A stretch of 64,000 nucleotides of DNA from Bryoerythrophyllum caledonicum (Eukaryota; Streptophyta; Bryopsida; Pottiales; Pottiaceae): NCBI GenBank assembly GCA_963971425.1, contig OZ020518.1:387001-451000 (forward strand). The letters are read 5' to 3'. Below are positions 10,528-21,196 of this stretch, piece after piece. Below the pieces are notes generated by a model. It saw only the letters and a list, made by a program, of their open reading frames with translations. It ran no database searches and had not been told where the DNA came from. Position numbers and translations under genes: made by a program. The number at the start of each line of letters is the position of its first letter. Within the stretch, counting starts at the first letter, position 1.

Positions 10528-11396
10528 AGGTAAACCCCCCCATAACCGTCAAGTTAAGCAGTTTGCATATATGGAGAACCTAGATAATAATTAAATTATT
10601 TTTCAGTGATAGCCAATAGAATTACAATTTCAACCCAAGTGATTTCATATTTTTCCGATGTGTTATGAATTAGTTATGAATTTTCAAAGGCACATGTGAA
10701 GAAAACCGGGTGAGCGTCAGTAGGTGGGGGCCATGACCCTCCCACAAATGGCCTAAAACCACCAACAAGGAAAGTGGAAACCGGATATTATTCACCCTAA
10801 AACTAAATTCAGAAAATCCTAATTCCCTCTACTTGCGTGCGCAATGACGCATTCACTAATTTTGACAGCTACCCATGCCCATTCATGCCATGATGCAAAA
10901 CTGCCAATAATATTTGGCAACTCCACCCTAGAAAGAGCCGGTTTCTGTGGTAAGAGGAGCCCACAAACTCCATTTGTGGAGCCAATAATTCAGCCCACGT
11001 GGCACAAACGACTATTTCTTCATGGCCTTGTGAAGTATCCGTTTGGGAGTGGATCTTCGTGAGGAGTACGCCTGCTCCGGCATCTCTCCTGCTTTGTGTC
11101 CTCACTCCTCGTGTTCCACTCCGGGATGCAACATCGTCATCTTCCTCTCTGAGAATCTCCTCTTGGCTCCTGGCTCGGTGATCAGCGGCGGACCGTGTGC
11201 AGGGAGGATTGACAATCGAATCAAACGCAAACTTGGGGTGTGAGGGCAGGGTGAGTTGCAATTAGGTCGCATGGCGAGATTGACGTGTCCGAAGTGCGCA
11301 AAGCATGCTTTAAGGTAACAAACTTCTCCCATGCGTGATAGGATGTGAGCAGCTTCGAGGAGGTTTAGAGATGTCAGTTTGTTTGCGTGTGAATCG

Positions 11397-11511
11397 CAAG
11401 TTACGGGGATGGAGTGCGCCGCGTGCGCAGGCTCCATCGAGAAAGCAGTGAAGCGGTTGTCTGGCATCGAGGAAGCCACCGTCGCCGTGCTGCAGAACCG
11501 AGCGCAAGTTG
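11397..11511 (+). pseudogene. Heavy-metal ATPase fragment (HMA domain)
   Basis: The plus frame reads GMECAACAGSIEKAVKRLSG then IEEATVAVLQNRAQV. This is a heavy-metal-associated domain with the metal-binding GMxCxxC motif. It is closest to the N-terminal HMA repeats of plant copper P1B-ATPases (HMA5/RAN1 type). Only about 38 codons are left; the frame then runs into unrelated codons and a stop. There is no ATPase core. It lies inside the pogo-like element, in the same orientation as the other captured pieces, so I read it as transduplicated DNA and not a working gene. Confidence 0.75.
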
Positions 11512-11674
11512 TGTCGAGGCCAAGACGCTCGCTGACAGTGCCCGCTGCCTGAGGAAGTGAGAACGCTAAAGTTGGGTTTGCCAAAGTGGAGACAGGCATC
11601 TTATTTATGTAACGTTTTGGGGGTACGTCGTTCATCAGAATGGCATTTCTTATGCTTCACATGTTGCTTTGCAG

Positions 11675-12664
11675 GGGACTGAAGCTTTTTGCAGTGGAGG
11701 TGATCAAGTGGTGCGTGGGAAACATGGGTATGTCGGAGGCGACAACATTGGGCGCCTCAACATTCTCGATGTTTAGGTAACCAACTGGTTGAGTTCTGCT
11801 TCGTGCACCTGAGTGCTTCTTGATGCCCTCCTCAATTCGTAATTGAACTTGTGTTTCTTTCTTGCAGATTCAAATTCGGAGGCTACCAAAGCCAGTCATT
11901 GCAATGGTGAGTTAGTCTATGATTTTATGGTCTTGAGGTCCATATTAATTTTTCCTGATTTTTAAGAGAGTTATCTTAAGGCCTCGGTTTAATTTTATGC
12001 AACTTTGTGTGTGCAGGTGGCAGGCTATGCAGTTGGTGGAGGGCACGTACTTCACATGGTATGCGACCTCACGATTGCGGCGAAGAATACAGTCTTCGGA
12101 CAGACTGGGCCCAAGGTATACTTTCTATTCATGGAAGTGCAAATCAGAATTCCTAATCGAAATCATCTTCTGAAGTGCTCGTGCTAATAACTCTTTCTCC
12201 AATTTTCAGGTCGGTAGCTTCGATGCTGGCTACGGTTGCAGCATGATGGCACATCTGGTAAGCTTCTCTAACTAAGCTTTGTTTTATTTCAAGTCTGTGT
12301 TTTGTTACATGACTTGCAGCAACCATGTTGCCATTGCGGTTGGTGTTAAAAATTCAGGGATCTTAGTGCCATTTGCCCTTATTCCTCGGATGATCCTTTT
12401 TCAGGTTGGACAGAAGAAGGCACGGGAGATGTGGTTTTTAGCAAGGTTCTACTCTGCAGAAGAGGCAGATAAGATGGGTTTAGTCAACAAAGTCGTTCCT
12501 GTAAGTCTATCTTAATCCATGCTGTATTTTCCACTCAACTTTCAGCTGAAAAGGGCAACGATTTACTGATCATTTGTTGGAGTCTCAAACTGCAGCTGGA
12601 GAAACTAGAAGAGGAGACTGTTGTCTGGAGTCGTGAAATTTTGAGAAACAGCCCCATGGCGGTC
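11675..12664 (+). pseudogene. Naphthoate synthase (menB-like) fragment, six exons
   Basis: Six consecutive exons with GT/AG introns still in place: 11675-11776, 11868-11906, 12017-12115, 12210-12257, 12405-12500 and 12596-12664. Together they read as the crotonase-fold enzyme 1,4-dihydroxy-2-naphthoyl-CoA synthase of phylloquinone synthesis. Markers are [79 protein letters not shown] and LEKLEEETVVWSREILRNSP. The first exon ends in TAG where the family has a Gln codon (CAG), a premature stop at the splice junction. The N-terminal exons and the end of the protein are missing; after NSPMAVR the frame becomes unrelated and stops at 12730. Retained introns show that genomic DNA was captured, not a cDNA. 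Confidence 0.88.
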
Positions 12665-12889
12665 CGGTCCGGATCCGTCTACCACGCATTGTACGCGTTC
12701 TTCGATTGTGATAATGTCGGCCTTCCATGATTTTCCAAGTAAGTTGGTCTCTACGACTAACGGCCATTCCACGACATCTACTAAAGCTTTTCCATTATGC
12801 TCATGCTGAACTTACTCTTCACGATCGAAGAACGCGTACAATGCTTTCCCCTTTCCATTATGCTTATGCTGAACTTACCCTAAACCTAG

Positions 12890-13376
12890 GAGCTTGCTCT
12901 TGCTATGAAAAAACTCGTCAACGAGAAGCAGTTGTCGCTTCATCAGGTAAACTTCCATCTACATTTTTTTCCAGAATCAAATTGCTTGTTCATCCTGGTT
13001 GAGTTCTCAAACGCCGGGGAGTGATGCACAGTATTTTCGTGGATGTAATTCTATCTCTATTTCGGGTTTCTGAGCACTGATTCATTTGTTTTGGTAGCTG
13101 CGGACAACAACGATCCGGAAATGTGTGATTATATCGAAGGAGAAATCTTGAATGAGCAGGTATATCTACTCTTGGTTTTGGTGATAGTTTTTTAAACCTT
13201 ACACCGATCATGTCTTCATTCAAATATACAATTATTAAGCATTCCATAGATGCCCATTTATTGCTATTGTCTAATTCCTCCCACTTCTTCCTTTCTGCTT
13301 TCATCGTTAAATTACTATGTGTTGATTATGTTGTTTGGACATTGCAGGTGTGTATCACTTTGATTTGCTGCTGCAA
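12890..13376 (+). pseudogene. Ferritin fragment
   Basis: Three short blocks in order match plant ferritin, the plastid iron-storage protein. Block 12890-12946 (ELALAMKKLVNEKQLSLHQ) is preceded by AG and followed by GT. Block 13098-13159 (ADNNDPEMCDYIEGEILNEQ) likewise has splice sites. Block 13347-13376 reads GVYHFDLLLQ. The usual sequence between the last two blocks (IKKI...RRVGKGH) is absent, so there is an internal deletion. The phase between the first two blocks is off by one base. I identified the family from the conserved order LALxMEKLVNEK - NNDPxxxDFIExEFLxEQ - GVxHFD. It lies between the naphthoate synthase and DDB1 pieces in the same orientation. Confidence 0.75.
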
Positions 13377-13643
13377 GCGTTAACCGGGTTGGAATTCACG
13401 CCCATGCAAATCACGACTACATTCTCCAGATTCCAATATCTGTAAGCGTTCTTTCTTTGTGGTGATAATCCTATGATTTGAAAATGTTTGGCTTTGATGA
13501 ATATATGCTCTATGTTGCCAATATCTTTATCTTCAGGTACGACATACGTTAAAAGGGCATAGTTATGTGACTTCCATGTTATCAGTTTTGTCATAGTAAT
13601 AGATAACTCCGTGCTCACTTTGAGAGTGGGTATTTTGTCACAG

Positions 13644-14089
13644 GGTTACAGCCTTGAACGTAGAGCCACTTGGGGAGACATCGGCAGCATCGACTTTGAC
13701 CTACCTTGACAATGGTGTTGTCTTTGTTGGTTCCAGCTACGGTGATTCACAAGTCTATTTCTCCTAAACATGTTTTCCGTTTTTATCATGTGAGATTTTT
13801 GTATCATGTGAGATTTTTGTATCCTTTTAGATGAAAAAGCTGGTTTTTGATGATATTTCGGATTTATTCTTCTATTGAATCGATGGAGATCATGCTGTTA
13901 GTTATGTGCTTTCATCCTGTTTTATGTTGGTGGTTTTTATGATTCTTTTACCATATTATATCCTGCATTTCGGAACAGGTCACAGCAGGCTCTTTGCGTC
14001 TTGTTGATGCAAAGACTAGGAGAATTCTCACCGAGTGGAAAGCTCCAGCTGCAATTTCTATAAATGTTGCTACTGCAAATGCATCTCAG
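13644..14089 (+). pseudogene. DDB1 fragment, two exons
   Basis: Two exons match DDB1, the beta-propeller adaptor of CUL4 ubiquitin ligases. The exon at 13644-13751 reads [20 protein letters not shown] then [16 protein letters not shown]. The exon at 13979-14089 reads AGSLRLVDAKTRRILTEWKA then PAAISINVATANASQ. In the full protein these segments are separated by well over 100 residues (end of propeller A to propeller B). The intervening exons are therefore lost, and the 227-bp gap here is a rearranged or shortened intron. AG acceptors are present. It is the last recognisable captured piece before the transposase. Confidence 0.85.
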
Positions 14090-14589
14090 GTCTGCCCTAG
14101 TGCTGTGATACTTAAGGCTACCATTTATAAAGCTAGAATTTTGTGAATTCGGCTACGTGATGTTGCTCAAAGACCTAATATCTTATTTTTTTTGTTTTTT
14201 GTTTATTGGCAATGGTTTTTTTGTTTTCGGTTTTTGTTTTTTTTGTCTTCCTGGTTGTGCTTTCGTTAGAATAGAGTCTGTATCCCAAAGGTTGTGTCTG
14301 ATTCTCTGATGCCACACATTAAGGATCAACATAGGCTTTTAACACCACATTTGTGTACGTGCATGATAGATTCACTACATGAGTAAAGAGGTTCACAGAT
14401 TGGTTGAGGAGAGATCAACTAGCACAATTGTGAAAGATAACATGTCCGATTCAGTCTCTCTCTCATTAAGCACCTAAAAACATCAAGAGCCACGATGATC
14501 AAGTTCAAAGCAGACTGCAATTTCTGTATTCACAACAGACTACACTACCTTACTGTCGCTGCCCCTTTCCTCTCTTTCCTCCATAACTA

Positions 14590-17289
14590 CTATTGTCCTT
14601 GTTCATTTCTTGAATAGAATGTTGTCCTTGTCCATTTGTTTAGCTGTTGTTGATTCATTGACCATGCGTAGCTCCATGGAATATGATGGAATCTTGGAAA
14701 GTTAGGCAGGTCTATGCCATCTTCACTTTTGGCCCTCTTTGCTTTTAGCCTTGCTATAGCAATCTCTTGATTTCGCTTGCAGGAGGGTGGTTGGAATCCA
14801 CAGTGAGGAGCAAATGGTGTAGGAACACCACCTTGTTTAACCAATCTTTGAAGTTTTTCTCCAGCCTCTCTGATTGCTTTAGGACTCCATGCTTCGTTGA
14901 ATATCTTCTTTGCCTTCATGTCTTCTATGCGTTGAATTCTTGCTTGAGCCTTGAGGACTTTGTCCTCCATCCTCCTCCCTTTGGCAAGTGCTGCCGCTTC
15001 TCTTTTCCTTTCTTTTTCTTCCATTGCCTCAGCTCTTTTTTCTGCAATATACTCTAGAGTTTCACAATGTTGCTCTGAAGTTAGGATGTGTGATTTGGAA
15101 TAGTCAACCAATGGTTGTGCTCTTGTCCTTGGTGGTCGTACTACTTGTTGAGGTAAACGTAAGAAATTGCTAACATGCTCTTGTCCTAGTTGTGCAAAGT
15201 CCATGTCCTGGCTAGATGGCGGAGTGCAAAGATCTCCTTCTCCTTCCACATCAACATAATAATGTGTCATGTTTTCCTGGGTGGAAGGCCCTTCCTCGGC
15301 GAGGATCTCAGATATGGCAACATCCACGGTAATGTTTCTAAATCCTTGACTAGGCCCCATTTTTTTTTCCATTGCATGCCCATCTAAAGGCCATATTCCT
15401 GTGGCTCGAAATCCTGATTTGATGTTGTCTGTTGTCATGGCTTTTTTCATTGCAAGTGATACCCACTGTGCAATATCTTCCTTCCTTGTTTTAAGTCCCT
15501 TATTTGTCATACTCCATATATCCCGATATGCCCTGAATGCTGTCTTGAAAGGTTTGAAAACCGCCACATCAAGTGGCTGTAATGCATGTGAAGTGTGGGA
15601 GGGTAAGGTTAACATATCTAACCCTGCATCTCTTGCTTTCAAAATCACTTCCATTGTAACATGAGAGTTGTGGCCATCTAAAATCATTAGATGTCTTCTT
15701 TCAGGTGAAATACCTCCTTTCTGCTCCATGGCCTTGATGAAGTGGTCCATCCACTTGTTGAAGAGGTATGATGTCATCCAGGCATTTTCTTGCATTGCCA
15801 TCGTTGCTCCATGTTCGCATTTGCTGATGTAATCTCTTTTTCTCCTCATTCCTTTGAAAATGTAGAAGTTAGGAATGCTCCCCCCTGCTGCGTTTATACT
15901 TGATAATACCGTTAGACCTTCTCTTTCACCTGGTACTATAGTATGCACTGATCTAGTCCCTTTTTTTGCTAGCACTCTTGCTTGTCCATTGCGATATTCT
16001 TGACATCCGCTCTCATCCACGTTCCATACTCTTTCAGATGTGTAGCCATTTTCAGCATATAATTGAGCCAAGTTTTGATAAAAACTTTCGACATTTGATG
16101 GTGTCAAGGCCCTGGCTCTATCCATCTCTAATGCTTGTGGCGTTCTCATTGTGAATTCAGGATGTCTTTGCTTGAACCATTGTAACCAGCTCTTTCCGGG
16201 AATTCCATTCTTGAACGCAGTGACACAGTTCTGGGTCATCTCCGCCACTTTCAATTTCAGTTGTTGCACGGTTAAAGGATGGCCCCATTCGGTCATTTGT
16301 TCAAGGTAATGTACTAAAGCTGCCTCTTCCTCTTGTGATAATACTCCTTGAGGTCCTTTCTTTCTACTTCTTGTTTTCCCAATGAGATGATCTCTTAGAG
16401 ATGTCCTTGGAATACCATAGAAATCACCTGCTGATTGCAAACTCCACCCGTTGTCCACTGCCTCAATTGCCTTAGATAGAGCTTCATTAGACCAATTTCC
16501 AGTGATGTTTTTGCTTACCTTACAATGTTTGTCCTTCTTTTGCAAGGGCTCCATGATGTTGATATGTGCTAGAGCTGGCCGCTTCCTTGGATGCCCGCCA
16601 CTCCGGTTGTTGCCATGTTTGGTTAGATCTCCTTCCTCTCCAATGGTCTTGTTGTTTTCATCATCCGCCCATGTATGTATATGCTCTTCTTTTGAAGAAG
16701 TGTCTTCTCTATCTTGTGTCGGCCAATCATGTGTTTTGTCTCCATCCTCCATGTCTGCAATCCCACTATCAGCTCTTACATGATCCTCTTGATGTCCTTG
16801 GATCACTGCTGTGTGCTCAATATAATGCTGCGCCTTTCCTTTCCATCCTTGTGCTTGTCTACTTAGCATTTGTTGTGAATTCTTGCTCCCCTTGCCAAGT
16901 ATCTTTGCTCCCCTTTGCTCCAACATCCAGTATGCATCGTTGTCATTGTCTTTGCTTGAAGGTTCCTCATCTTCTTCTTGATATTGTGTGTCTTCCTTTG
17001 CAGGATCTTCTTCTTCATCGCTTGTGTGGCTCCAATCCTCCATGGTCCTTTGATGGGTTGATCTTGATGATTGTCTTTGTGAGAAGAAATGACCGTCATC
17101 ACAATCATCATCACTAGCTTCTTCATCTGCACGATCAAACAAAACTTGGTGGATTAGTTTCTTGCTCAAGTTGCAATATTCACTTCCAATTGCTCTACTT
17201 CTATCTAGTTGACCTCTCTCCTCCCTCTTTCCTACTCTTCCCTCCATTACTTTGTCTCTCAAGATTTGAGCACCATAGGAAGTCCTCAC
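14590..17289 (-). CDS. Pogo/jerky-like DDE transposase, intact
   Basis: An uninterrupted 899-codon frame. Residues 1-250 are acidic and low complexity (EEDPAKEDTQYQEEDEEPSS) and probably disordered. A CENP-B/psq-type helix-turn-helix follows (NWSNEALSKAIEAVDNGWSL, YGIPRTSLRDHL), then a second Tc5-type DNA-binding region (LVHYLEQMTEWGHPLTVQQL). The DDE_1 catalytic core follows, with WNVDESG (first Asp), LMILDGHNSH (second Asp) and LQPLDVAVFKPFK (third Asp). The spacing between the last two Asp is 35 residues, a DD35D arrangement. The C-terminus is Lys/Glu-rich and helical. Members cut and paste DNA at TA sites, which fits the TA-flanked ends at 10528 and 17746. No stops or frameshifts are seen, so it may be active. 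The start codon within the acidic region is uncertain, because ATGs nearer the HTH (for example at MEPLQKKDK) are also possible. Confidence 0.88.
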   Translation of the reverse strand: MRTSYGAQILRDKVMEGRVGKREERGQLDRSRAIGSEYCNLSKKLIHQVLFDRADEEASDDDCDDGHFFSQRQSSRSTHQRTMEDWSHTSDEEEDPAKEDTQYQEEDEEPSSKDNDNDAYWMLEQRGAKILGKGSKNSQQMLSRQAQGWKGKAQHYIEHTAVIQGHQEDHVRADSGIADMEDGDKTHDWPTQDREDTSSKEEHIHTWADDENNKTIGEEGDLTKHGNNRSGGHPRKRPALAHINIMEPLQKKDKHCKVSKNITGNWSNEALSKAIEAVDNGWSLQSAGDFYGIPRTSLRDHLIGKTRSRKKGPQGVLSQEEEAALVHYLEQMTEWGHPLTVQQLKLKVAEMTQNCVTAFKNGIPGKSWLQWFKQRHPEFTMRTPQALEMDRARALTPSNVESFYQNLAQLYAENGYTSERVWNVDESGCQEYRNGQARVLAKKGTRSVHTIVPGEREGLTVLSSINAAGGSIPNFYIFKGMRRKRDYISKCEHGATMAMQENAWMTSYLFNKWMDHFIKAMEQKGGISPERRHLMILDGHNSHVTMEVILKARDAGLDMLTLPSHTSHALQPLDVAVFKPFKTAFRAYRDIWSMTNKGLKTRKEDIAQWVSLAMKKAMTTDNIKSGFRATGIWPLDGHAMEKKMGPSQGFRNITVDVAISEILAEEGPSTQENMTHYYVDVEGEGDLCTPPSSQDMDFAQLGQEHVSNFLRLPQQVVRPPRTRAQPLVDYSKSHILTSEQHCETLEYIAEKRAEAMEEKERKREAAALAKGRRMEDKVLKAQARIQRIEDMKAKKIFNEAWSPKAIREAGEKLQRLVKQGGVPTPFAPHCGFQPPSCKRNQEIAIARLKAKRAKSEDGIDLPNFPRFHHIPWSYAWSMNQQQLNKWTRTTFYSRNEQGQ

Positions 17290-17802
17290 AAACTAATATT
17301 TTGGAATCCAAAATTCCATTGCAAACTGTGTTGTACATTGCAAACTGTGTGATGGGTTTGGAGGCTCATGCTTCATTAAAGCTTCTCTTTAGGTGGCCAA
17401 CTACCTTTGTAATATGCTTTTTTAGGCCTAAAACCAACTTTGCCATCTACTTAAAGCTGTTGTAATAACCACATGTAGGCGTTGGTTGCCAGCCCTATTT
17501 CCGCCACCTTGTTCTCCATTGTTGTCATGAATGTCTTTCGTTACCAAATTCATTTTTTGCAATAAAAAATGTATCTTCTATTCAATTACCCCTAAAACCA
17601 TCAGCTTAGAAATCAACTGCCGCTACTCATGCCTTTTGCTACCGGCGCTAAATTAGGATGTTGGTTACTTGTGCAATTATTGACGGTTTCTAGTGAAAAA
17701 CTAGCTGTCGGTCTTGGGATATTGCCGGTTTTAGGGTTGACTACCTTAGTGACGAAAAAGTGCAATCCGGAGGAATACTGATCCTACGAACTGCAACACC
17801 CC

Positions 17803-18125
17803 TCAATGAAGGATTCTCGAAGTGAGCACATACCTTCTCCCCGCGTCGAAAATCCGTATACATCGCTCCACATCGTCGAAGTCCACTTCTACAGCCTTCC
17901 CTGGATGGTGCCATTGCACTCGTTGGAGACTCCGTCTAGTAGCTCCTGGACCATCACGTCGTCTCTGAAACCCCATGTCTGATCCCGGAATCCGAAACAA
18001 CTCATCCTCTTTAGATCCGCATCCAGCGCTTTCCAGTTGCTCTCGGATTCGGGAATCACCGGAACCACATTCCGGAGGTTCACGATCGATTTAGCCCTGC
18101 TTTTGGTCGCCTTCTTCAACGTCAT
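17803..18125 (-). CDS. Unrecognised ORF pair, possibly first exon of a lost gene
   Basis: An ATG at 18125 opens a 78-codon frame (MTLKKATKSRAKSIVNLRNV, VPVIPESESNWKALDADLKR, FRDQTWGFRDDVMVQELLDG) ending at 17889. A second frame overlaps from 18000 to 17803. Codon use looks coding-like (higher GC than the flanks), and GGTATGTG after the second frame could be a splice donor, so one frameshift or intron could join them. I do not recognise the protein. It lies just outside the right end of the pogo-like element. Confidence 0.3.
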
Positions 18126-18631
18126 CGCAACAAACCCTCAACTAGATTCAGACCCGGATTCTTCCCAAGAGATCCGCGGAAGAACCCGCACTCAAACCTT
18201 AATCCACAATTCATGATTTCCAATCTGCAAAGACAGCAATATTGGCTTGCAACGCTCACACACACGACCCTCAGCTGCCCACGCTCGCTCGCTTACCGCT
18301 AACCAATCCCAAACTCACTAAGAAAGATGAGAGGAAGAACCCTGGGATTAACTATTTATTCCCAGTCCGGTAATCATTACTTGAATCCGAACCCGTGGTC
18401 GGTTATGACCATTAAATCCCGTTACGGTTCTGACCATTAGATCCTGATCTTGGTGATAACCTATCGAGACTGGAATCTGGTCATTGATACCCGAATTTCT
18501 TCTTATCGTTTTTAGGGTTTCTAATTTTAGGCAAATTAGTAAAACTATCTATTTACAATGGGGGTCTTCCTAATTTCCAAAAAATCACCACCCATTTGCC
18601 CTTTACTTATACTAAGACAACAATTCCTTAA

Positions 18632-19592
18632 AAACTAGGTTCCGACAAGCGCACTCACAAATGCTTCATATTGAAGTGCTATGTGAGGAAGTTCGAGCCA
18701 ACAATCCCTTTTTCTTTCAATGACATGATGGAGTTGTTGTTGGAGGGGATCCAATTGTCTTCAGATGGTCGTTTGACCAATCTGATCACACAAGAGACGT
18801 TGACGATGAGGGGTACCACTAGCCAGCCATGGCGTGGAGCGTGGGAGAAGTCCTCCAATCTCATGGAGGCCCTTATTGACCTTTGCATTGAGGAGAATGA
18901 CATCGTCCTTGACCTCACAACATCTACCGGTTTGATTTCTTACTACTTCCAATTCTATCATTTTTTTCTTACGTTTGAATGCAAATATCAGTTTAAAAGT
19001 TTATATTGTATAGGAGCATCTATCAAGGCTTGCAAGGTCCTCAAGCGCAACATCTTGGCGTTAGAGGAGGACTCTGATTTGGTAGAAGAGGTCCTGCGGC
19101 CTTTGATTCCTTGCACTTTAGAGGTGGAGTCCACATTAGCACTGCGAGTGTAGGAAGACTCTCGCAAGCGCCCATTGGAACTTGATGACGACGAGCCGGA
19201 GGTGAAGACCGCTCGGAAGAGAACTTGTAAGTAAGTTATCTTCCTCTTTGATAAATGATTTTGCATTCTAGTATAAAAAGTTTAATTATTTTTTGAGTTA
19301 AAAATGATGTGACACTTCATTTACGCAGTCGGTCAACATCATTGATGGCCTTCTCATCAACAATTCGGGCGGGGTGCTATCACGCTTCTTGAAAGAGGTG
19401 AAGAGTCCGCCGCGCTCATTTCATATGAATCCTTAGGATAGACGTGTTGCAGATGCGATGGTTGCACTTCTATCTCCTCTACGTGTTTCACAGGTAGCCC
19501 GATGTAGGTTTGCCACAGAGCAGTAATTCATAAATGGAGAGGCAGCCGCTAGTGGTTCGGATAGTAGTTTGCCTCTTATCCACGAGGATAGC
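18632..19592 (+). pseudogene. Methyltransferase-like gene remnant
   Basis: The frame is open from 18632 (KCFILKCYVRKFEPTIPFSF) through SQPWRGAWEKSSNLMEALID and ENDIVLDLTTST to a donor at 18930. Removing an 84-bp GT-AG intron (18930-19013) gives DLTTSTGASIKACKVLKRNI followed by LALEEDSD. The layout resembles motif I and its flanks in SAM-dependent N4/N6-type DNA methyltransferases (DxFxGxG...AC..L.R...GIE.D), but the DPPY/PPW catalytic motif was not seen. A TAG at 19151 interrupts the frame. The same coding style continues to about 19592 with a further intron-like gap and more stops. Start and 5' exons are missing. It is probably a decayed, transposon-associated methylase-like gene. The family call is tentative. 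Confidence 0.45.
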
Positions 19593-20905
19593 TAGAATGA
19601 CTTTTCAGTAGAGGAATCTAGATCTCTCTACTTTGATTGTTGTTTTGTTTTTTCATGAAGCGTTTGGTTTCTTAACAGTTTCATTACAATTGTCAATCTA
19701 CTATGTCTTATTCGGGATTGCGACAGCCTTTTACCTATTTTACTCCAATGTAATTACCAAATCGTTACTCTTGTTTTGTTCATTGTTCGATCCATGCAAT
19801 TTCCACAACATCTAACTACATGTATTATACTACATGCATTTTCACAATATTTAATCTTTCCAATTCAAAGTAGTTTGGATACAATGGATATCACCTAGGT
19901 ATTATATAGATATTGCCTAGATATTACATGGATATCACCTATGAATTATAAGGGTATGAGCTTGGCATTAGATGGGTATCATCTATCTTAAATCCTATTA
20001 ACTCTCCAAAAAATTCTAGATAGTCCATCGTTAATTAATTATGTACTAAACCGACTTACTTGTATCATAATTCCATAGGTCCATATTTTTTTTCTCTATC
20101 TATGTATTTATTTTTGTAAAGACATGTTAACGTACCCTAAACTAATCCCACGGCCATAGGCATTTTCCTTCAATTTTTAGAAGAATTGTTGCAATTAAAA
20201 CTTTAACAAGTCAGAATTCCATATGTCCAAATATCTTATTATTGTATGTTTTACATGTATTTTTTTTATGTCTAAAAAATGTATATATAACCTACGGTCA
20301 TAGGTATTCCTTTCAAATTTTGAAATTTTTTGTTGCTAATGAAACTCTAATAATGAATGCTCGCTGCTCACTGCTCGCCGCTCACCGCTCACAAGATGGC
20401 ATATGATTATAATATATGATATATATTTTAATGATACACGATAGAGATAACTCCAAGATAGCAAAATCATATTGCTTTGGTTTTAAAGGCAATTTTAACA
20501 CGTATGTTCACTTGATTTAAACGTGTTAATTTGGAGTTTGCAACAGTGCCCAGGCTTTTTCATTCCATGATGCCCAGACTTAAACTATATATGCCCACTG
20601 CCTAGGCATTTTCATTCCATATAATGAAATCCTACATTGCATGAGTGCATGAGGTCGTTTGCCTTGGTGTTTGTCTAGACTATTGCCTTGATGTTTAACT
20701 TGAACAAGCTATTGCCTTGGTGATTATTACTGCCTTAGTGCATTAACAAACCATTGCCAAAAATTGTCCATTACCAAATTGCAAACTTTCCTTTGACATC
20801 ATCATTTGCATGGGTTGAACGTCTTTCTAGCTGTTGAATGATCTTTTATAGTAAGTCATTGTGTTTTGGAGTTTGTGCATCTCGGTTTAGTCGTCACCTG
20901 CCTTA
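19593..20905. other. Spacer, no gene seen
   Basis: AT-rich. Irregular short repeats of TAGATATTRC and ATGGATATCACC occur at 19870-19985, and GCTCRCYGCTCAC words at 20355-20392. I see no coding or RNA feature. Confidence 0.4.
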
Positions 20906-21046
20906 CTTGCAACATTCTCAAGCTTCCGACAGGCTTGCAACATTCCCACGCTTGCAACATTCCCACGCTTGCAACATTCTCACGCTTCCAACATTCTCAC
21001 GCTTCCAACATTCTCAGGCTTCCGACAGGCTTGCAACATTCTCAGA
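20906..21046. repeat. 17-bp minisatellite with 11-bp spacer units
   Basis: Units of CTTGCAACATTCCCACG (17 bp) start at 20906, 20934, 20951, 20968, 20985, 21002 and 21030. An 11-bp variant CTTCCGACAGG is inserted at 20923 and 21019. The pattern is 17-11-17x5-11-17, which is symmetrical. The frames overlapping it are repeat products. Confidence 0.85.
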
Positions 21047-21196
21047 CAATTACACCTTTGTCTCACAATTCGCTTACATCGTCATTATAGAGTTGGTTTA
21101 TATGTTTTTTTTAGAGAGTCAACTTACATTCATGGCATTGCTTGTTTGCAATAGATTGTGGTAGCTTTATTGCCTCTTCACACCAACAAGTGATAG

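Larger units (their letters stand above)
10528..17746. mobile_element. Pogo-like transposon carrying host-gene fragments
   Basis: The left end is TA followed by AGGTAAACCC, then CATAACCGTCAAG. The right end read inward is AGGTAGTCAACCCTAAAACC followed by GGCAA, also flanked by TA. About 170 bp after the left end matches the left ends of the two small MITEs at 61936-62281 and 63365-63719. The right end matches theirs too (TGACTACCT, and GGTCTTGG about 40 bp in). The element contains an intact DDE transposase on the minus strand and, on the plus strand, pieces of at least four unrelated host genes. A TA target duplication agrees with the Tc1/mariner/pogo class of the transposase. The inverted repeat between the two ends is short and imperfect, so an alternative is two adjacent elements. 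Confidence 0.6.

Noticed and set aside
10528..14100. Helitron as the vehicle of gene capture
   Set aside because: Several gene fragments in one orientation would suit a Helitron, but no CTRR-plus-hairpin end was seen, while TA-flanked inverted ends shared with MITEs were.
10528..14552. A smaller element ending at 14550 (ACTACCT followed by TA) that would exclude the transposase
   Set aside because: Only AGGTA is shared. The end at 17746 also carries CCCTAAAACCG-CAA and GGTCTTGG found in the related MITEs, so it is the better boundary, though the shorter version is not excluded.
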